A DNA stretch of 64,000 nt. Origin: Salvelinus alpinus. Taxonomy: Eukaryota; Chordata; Actinopteri; Salmoniformes; Salmonidae. The stretch covers positions 10,710,076-10,774,075 of the forward strand of contig NC_092099.1 of assembly GCF_045679555.1 (NCBI RefSeq), in the 5' to 3' direction. Shown piece by piece: positions 61,193 to 64,000 of the stretch (its first letter is position 1; the number at the start of each line of letters is the position of its first letter). The notes beneath the pieces were generated by a model, which did no database searches, had not been told where the DNA came from, and saw only the letters and a program-made list of their open reading frames with translations. The translations under genes and the position numbers were made by a program.

Positions 61193-62672
61193 ATAAACGT
61201 CTTCTCACTGTCAAATGCGTTTATTTTCAGCAAACTTAACATGTGTAAATATTTGTATGAACATAACAAGATTCAACAACTGGAACATAAGATTCAACAA
61301 CTGAGACATAAACTGAACAAGTTCAACACACATGTGACAAACATAAATTGAATAATGTGTCCCTAAACAAAGTGGGGGGGGGGGGTCAAAATCAAAAGTA
61401 ACAGTATCTGGTGTGGCCACCAGTTGCATTAAGTACTGCAGTGCATCTTCTCCTCGTGGACTGCACCAGATTTGCCAGTTCTTGCTGTGAGATGTTACCC
61501 CACTCTTCCACCAAGGCATCTGAAAGTTCCCGGACATTTCTGGGGGGAATGGCCCTAGCTCTCACCCTTCGATCCAACAGGTCCCAGATGTGCACAATGG
61601 GATTGAGATCCGGGCACTTCGCCTGACCATGGAAAAACACTGACATTCCTGTCTTGCAGGAAATCACACACAGAACGAGCAGTATGGCTGGTGGCATTGT
61701 CATGCTGGAGGGTCATGTCAGGATGAGCCTGCAGGAAGGGTACCACATGAGGGAGAAGGATGTCTTCCCTGTAACGCACAGCATTGAGATTGCCTGCGAT
61801 GACAACAAGCTCAGTCCAATGATGTTGTAACACACCGCCCCAGACCATGACGGACCCTCCACCTCCAAATCGATCCCACTCCAGAGTACAGGCCTCGGTG
61901 TAATGCTCATTCCTTTGACGATAAACGCGAATCCGACCATCACCCCTGGTGAGACAAAATCACGTCTCGTCAGTGAAGAGCACTTTTTGCCAGTCCTGTC
62001 TGGCCCAGCGACGGTGGGTTTGTGCCCATAGGCGACGTTGTTGCAGGTGATGTCTGGTGGGGACCTGCCTTACAGCAGGCCTACAAGCCCTCAGTTCAGC
62101 CTCTCTCAACCTATTGCGGACAATCTGAGCACTGATGGAGGGATTGTGAGTTCCTGGTGTAACTCGGGCAGTTGTTGCCATCCTGTACCTGTCCCGCAGG
62201 TGTGATGTTCGGATGTACCAATCCTGTTGTTACACGTAGTCTGCCACTGCGAGGACGATCAGCTGTCCGTCCTGTCTCTCTGTAGCGCTGTCTTAGGTGT
62301 CTCACAGTACAGACATTGCAATTTATTGCCCTGGCTACATCTGCAGTCCTTATGCCTCCTTGCAACATGCCTAAGGCACGTTCACACAGATGAGCAGGGA
62401 CCCTGGGCATCTTTATTTTGGTATATTTCAGAGTCAGTAGAAAGGCCTCTTTAGTGTCCTAAGTCATCATAACTGTGACCGTAATTGCCTACCACCTTTA
62501 AGCTGTTAATGTCTTAACGACCGTTCCACAGGTGTATGTTCATTAATTGTTTATGGTTCATTGAACAAGCATGGGAAACAGTGTTTAAACCTTTTACAAT
62601 GAAGATCTGTGAAGTTATTTGGATTTTTGCAAATTATCTTTGAAAGACAGGGTCCTGAAAAAGGGACATTTA
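61193..62672 (-). mobile_element. Tc1-like transposon, family with GCAAAAAAAGAAACG end, copy 2
   Basis: Longer relative of 9201-10187. The left tip is lost (starts TAAACGTCTTCTCACTGTC); the right end GACAGGGTCCTGAAAAAGGG runs into a TA-rich repeat where the tip should be. A G13 run lies at 61373-61385. Confidence 0.85.
61392..62410 (-). pseudogene. Tc1-like transposase, near full length but broken
   Basis: 62111-62410: N-terminal helix-turn-helix, RVPAHLCERALGMLQGGIRT then RHLRQRYRETGRTADRPRSG. 61960-62181: second DNA-binding half to the first Asp (VLFTDET). 61555-61848: second Asp (LQHDNATSHTARSV). 61392-61703: C-terminus, where the catalytic Glu position reads NPIVHIWDLL (Glu to Val). Several frame changes. 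Confidence 0.85.
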
Positions 62673-62746
62673 TATATATATAGTTTATATATATATAGTT
62701 TATATATATATAGTTTATATATAGTATATATATATATATATATATA
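62673..62746. repeat. TA-rich minisatellite
   Basis: TTTATATATATATAG repeats about three times, then (TA)n. It joins the end of one Tc1-like element to the start of the next. Confidence 0.85.
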
Positions 62747-64000
62747 CAGTGGGGAGAACAAGTATTTGACACACTGCCGATTTTGCCGGTTTTCCTACTT
62801 ACAAAGCATGTAAAGGTCTGTAATTTTTATCATAGGTACACTTCAACTGTGAAAGAAGGAATCTAAAACAAAAATCCAGAAAATCACATTGTATGATTTT
62901 TAAGTAATTAATTTGCAATTTTATTGCATGACATAAGTATTTGATACATCAGAAAAGCAGAACTTTTAATATTTGGTACAGAAACCTTTGTTTGCAATTA
63001 CAGAGATCATACGTTTCCTGTAGTTCTTGACCAGGTTTGCACACACTGCAGCAGGGATTTTCGCCCACTCCTCCATACAGACCTTCTCCAGATCCTTCAG
63101 GTTTTGGGGCTGTCGCTGGGCAATACGGACTTTCAGCTCCCTCCAAAGATTTTCCATTGGGTTCAGGTCTGGAGACTGGCTAGGCCACTCCAGGACCTTG
63201 AGATGCTTCTTACGGAGCCACTCCTTAGTTGCCCTGGCTGTGTGTTTCGGGTCGTTGTCATGCTGGAAGACCCAGCCACGACCCATCTTCAATGCTCTTA
63301 CTGAGGGAAGGCCAAGATCTCGCGATACATGGCCCCATCCATCCTATCCTCAATACGGTGCAGTCGTCCTGTCCCATTTGCAGAAAAGCATCCCCAAAGA
63401 ATGATGTTTTTCCACCTCCATGCTTCACAGCTGGGATGGTGTTCTTGGGGTTGTACTCATCCTTCTTCTTCCTCCAAACACGGCGATTGGAGTTTAGACC
63501 AAAAAGCTATATGTTTGTCTCATCAGACCACATGACCTTCTCCCATTCCTCCTCTGGATCATCCAGATGGTCATTGGCAAACTTCAGACGGGCCTGGACA
63601 TGCGCTGGCTTGAGCAGGGGGACCTTGCGTGCGCTGCAGGATTTTAATCCATGACGGCGTAGTGTGTTACTAATGGTTTTCTTTGAGACTGTGGTCCCAG
63701 CTCTCTTCAGGTCATTGACCAGGTCCTGCCGTGTAGTTCTGGGCTGATCCCTCACCTTCCTCATGATCATTGATGCCCCACGAGGTGAGATCTTGCATGG
63801 AGCCCCAGACCGAGGGTGATTGACCGTCATCTTGAACTTCTTCCATTTTCTAATAATTGCGCCAACAGTTGTTGCCTTCTCACCAAGCTGCTTGCCTATT
63901 GTCCTGTATCCCATCCCAGCCTTGTGCAGGTCTACAATTTTATCCCTGATGTCCTTACACAGCTCTCTGGTCTTGGCCATTGTGGAGAGGTTGGAGTCTG
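62747..64000 (-). mobile_element. Tc1-like transposon with CAGTGGGGAGAACAAG tip, cut by window edge
   Basis: The left tip CAGTGGGGAGAACAAGTATT follows TA. The transposase is on the minus strand and its ATG is at 63978-63980. The other TIR lies beyond the window. The best-preserved transposase here. Confidence 0.9.
62966..63980 (-). pseudogene. Tc1-like transposase (DD34E), nearly intact
   Basis: 63507-63980: [20 protein letters not shown], two helix-turn-helix units, first Asp in VMWSDETNI. 62966-63292: second Asp in [17 protein letters not shown] and Glu in [13 protein letters not shown], with C-terminus NKGFCTKY. Between 63293 and 63506 the frame changes more than once, so the protein is interrupted. 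All three catalytic residues and both DNA-binding regions are present. Confidence 0.88.

Overview
This is nuclear DNA from a salmonid fish (trout, salmon or char type). Three things point there: spliced vertebrate genes with GT-AG introns, salmonid-style tRNA-derived SINEs, and Tc1 transposons of the lineage from which Sleeping Beauty was reconstructed. No bacterial gene, operon or CRISPR array is present. Family names for repeats come from memory of salmonid sequence, because no search could be run.

Two host genes lie tail to tail. Gene 1 is cytosolic aspartyl-tRNA synthetase (dars1, plus strand, 8639-33419). All 18 coding exons can be placed, every intron is GT-AG, phases agree at every junction, and the exons sum to 531 codons plus stop. 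Gene 2 (minus strand, 38670 down to 34861) is a multi-exon member of the lifeguard/TMBIM (BAX-inhibitor-1) membrane protein family. Five middle exons keep splice sites and phase, but the last exon has lost its frame, so it may be a dying gene.

The rest is mostly transposable elements. 1-3030: a Tc1-like element holding a LINE tail, then a minus-strand L2-like LINE holding a Sleeping-Beauty-type Tc1. 3866-7546: a plus-strand LINE holding a second such Tc1. 7572-8160: two hairpin MITEs. 8639-33419: dars1, whose introns hold Tc1, hAT, LINE, SINE and MITE copies while every exon is spared. 34861-38670: the TMBIM gene with a Tc1-like element and a SINE in an intron. 38885-46700: palindromic Tc1 remnants, a LINE ORF1 remnant and a long L2-like LINE. 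46741-52477: a solo LTR split by a full-length chromodomain Gypsy retrotransposon (46798-52181). 54118-57911: more Tc1, SINE, hAT and LINE copies. 58693-64000: a MITE and three Tc1-like elements, the last cut by the window edge.

The most interesting piece is the Gypsy element. Its two 557-bp LTRs look identical by eye, it has an exact 5-bp target duplication, it carries a chromodomain, and the site just inside its 5' LTR is complementary to a segment of its own LTR. That is the pattern expected for self-primed reverse transcription. One single-base frame change interrupts pol. Other notable features are two independent inverted duplications of Tc1 elements, a LINE whose two halves match different LINE families, a ~200-bp LINE keeping only its two ends, and SINEs with two different tRNA-like heads that share a 3' tail with a LINE in the same window.
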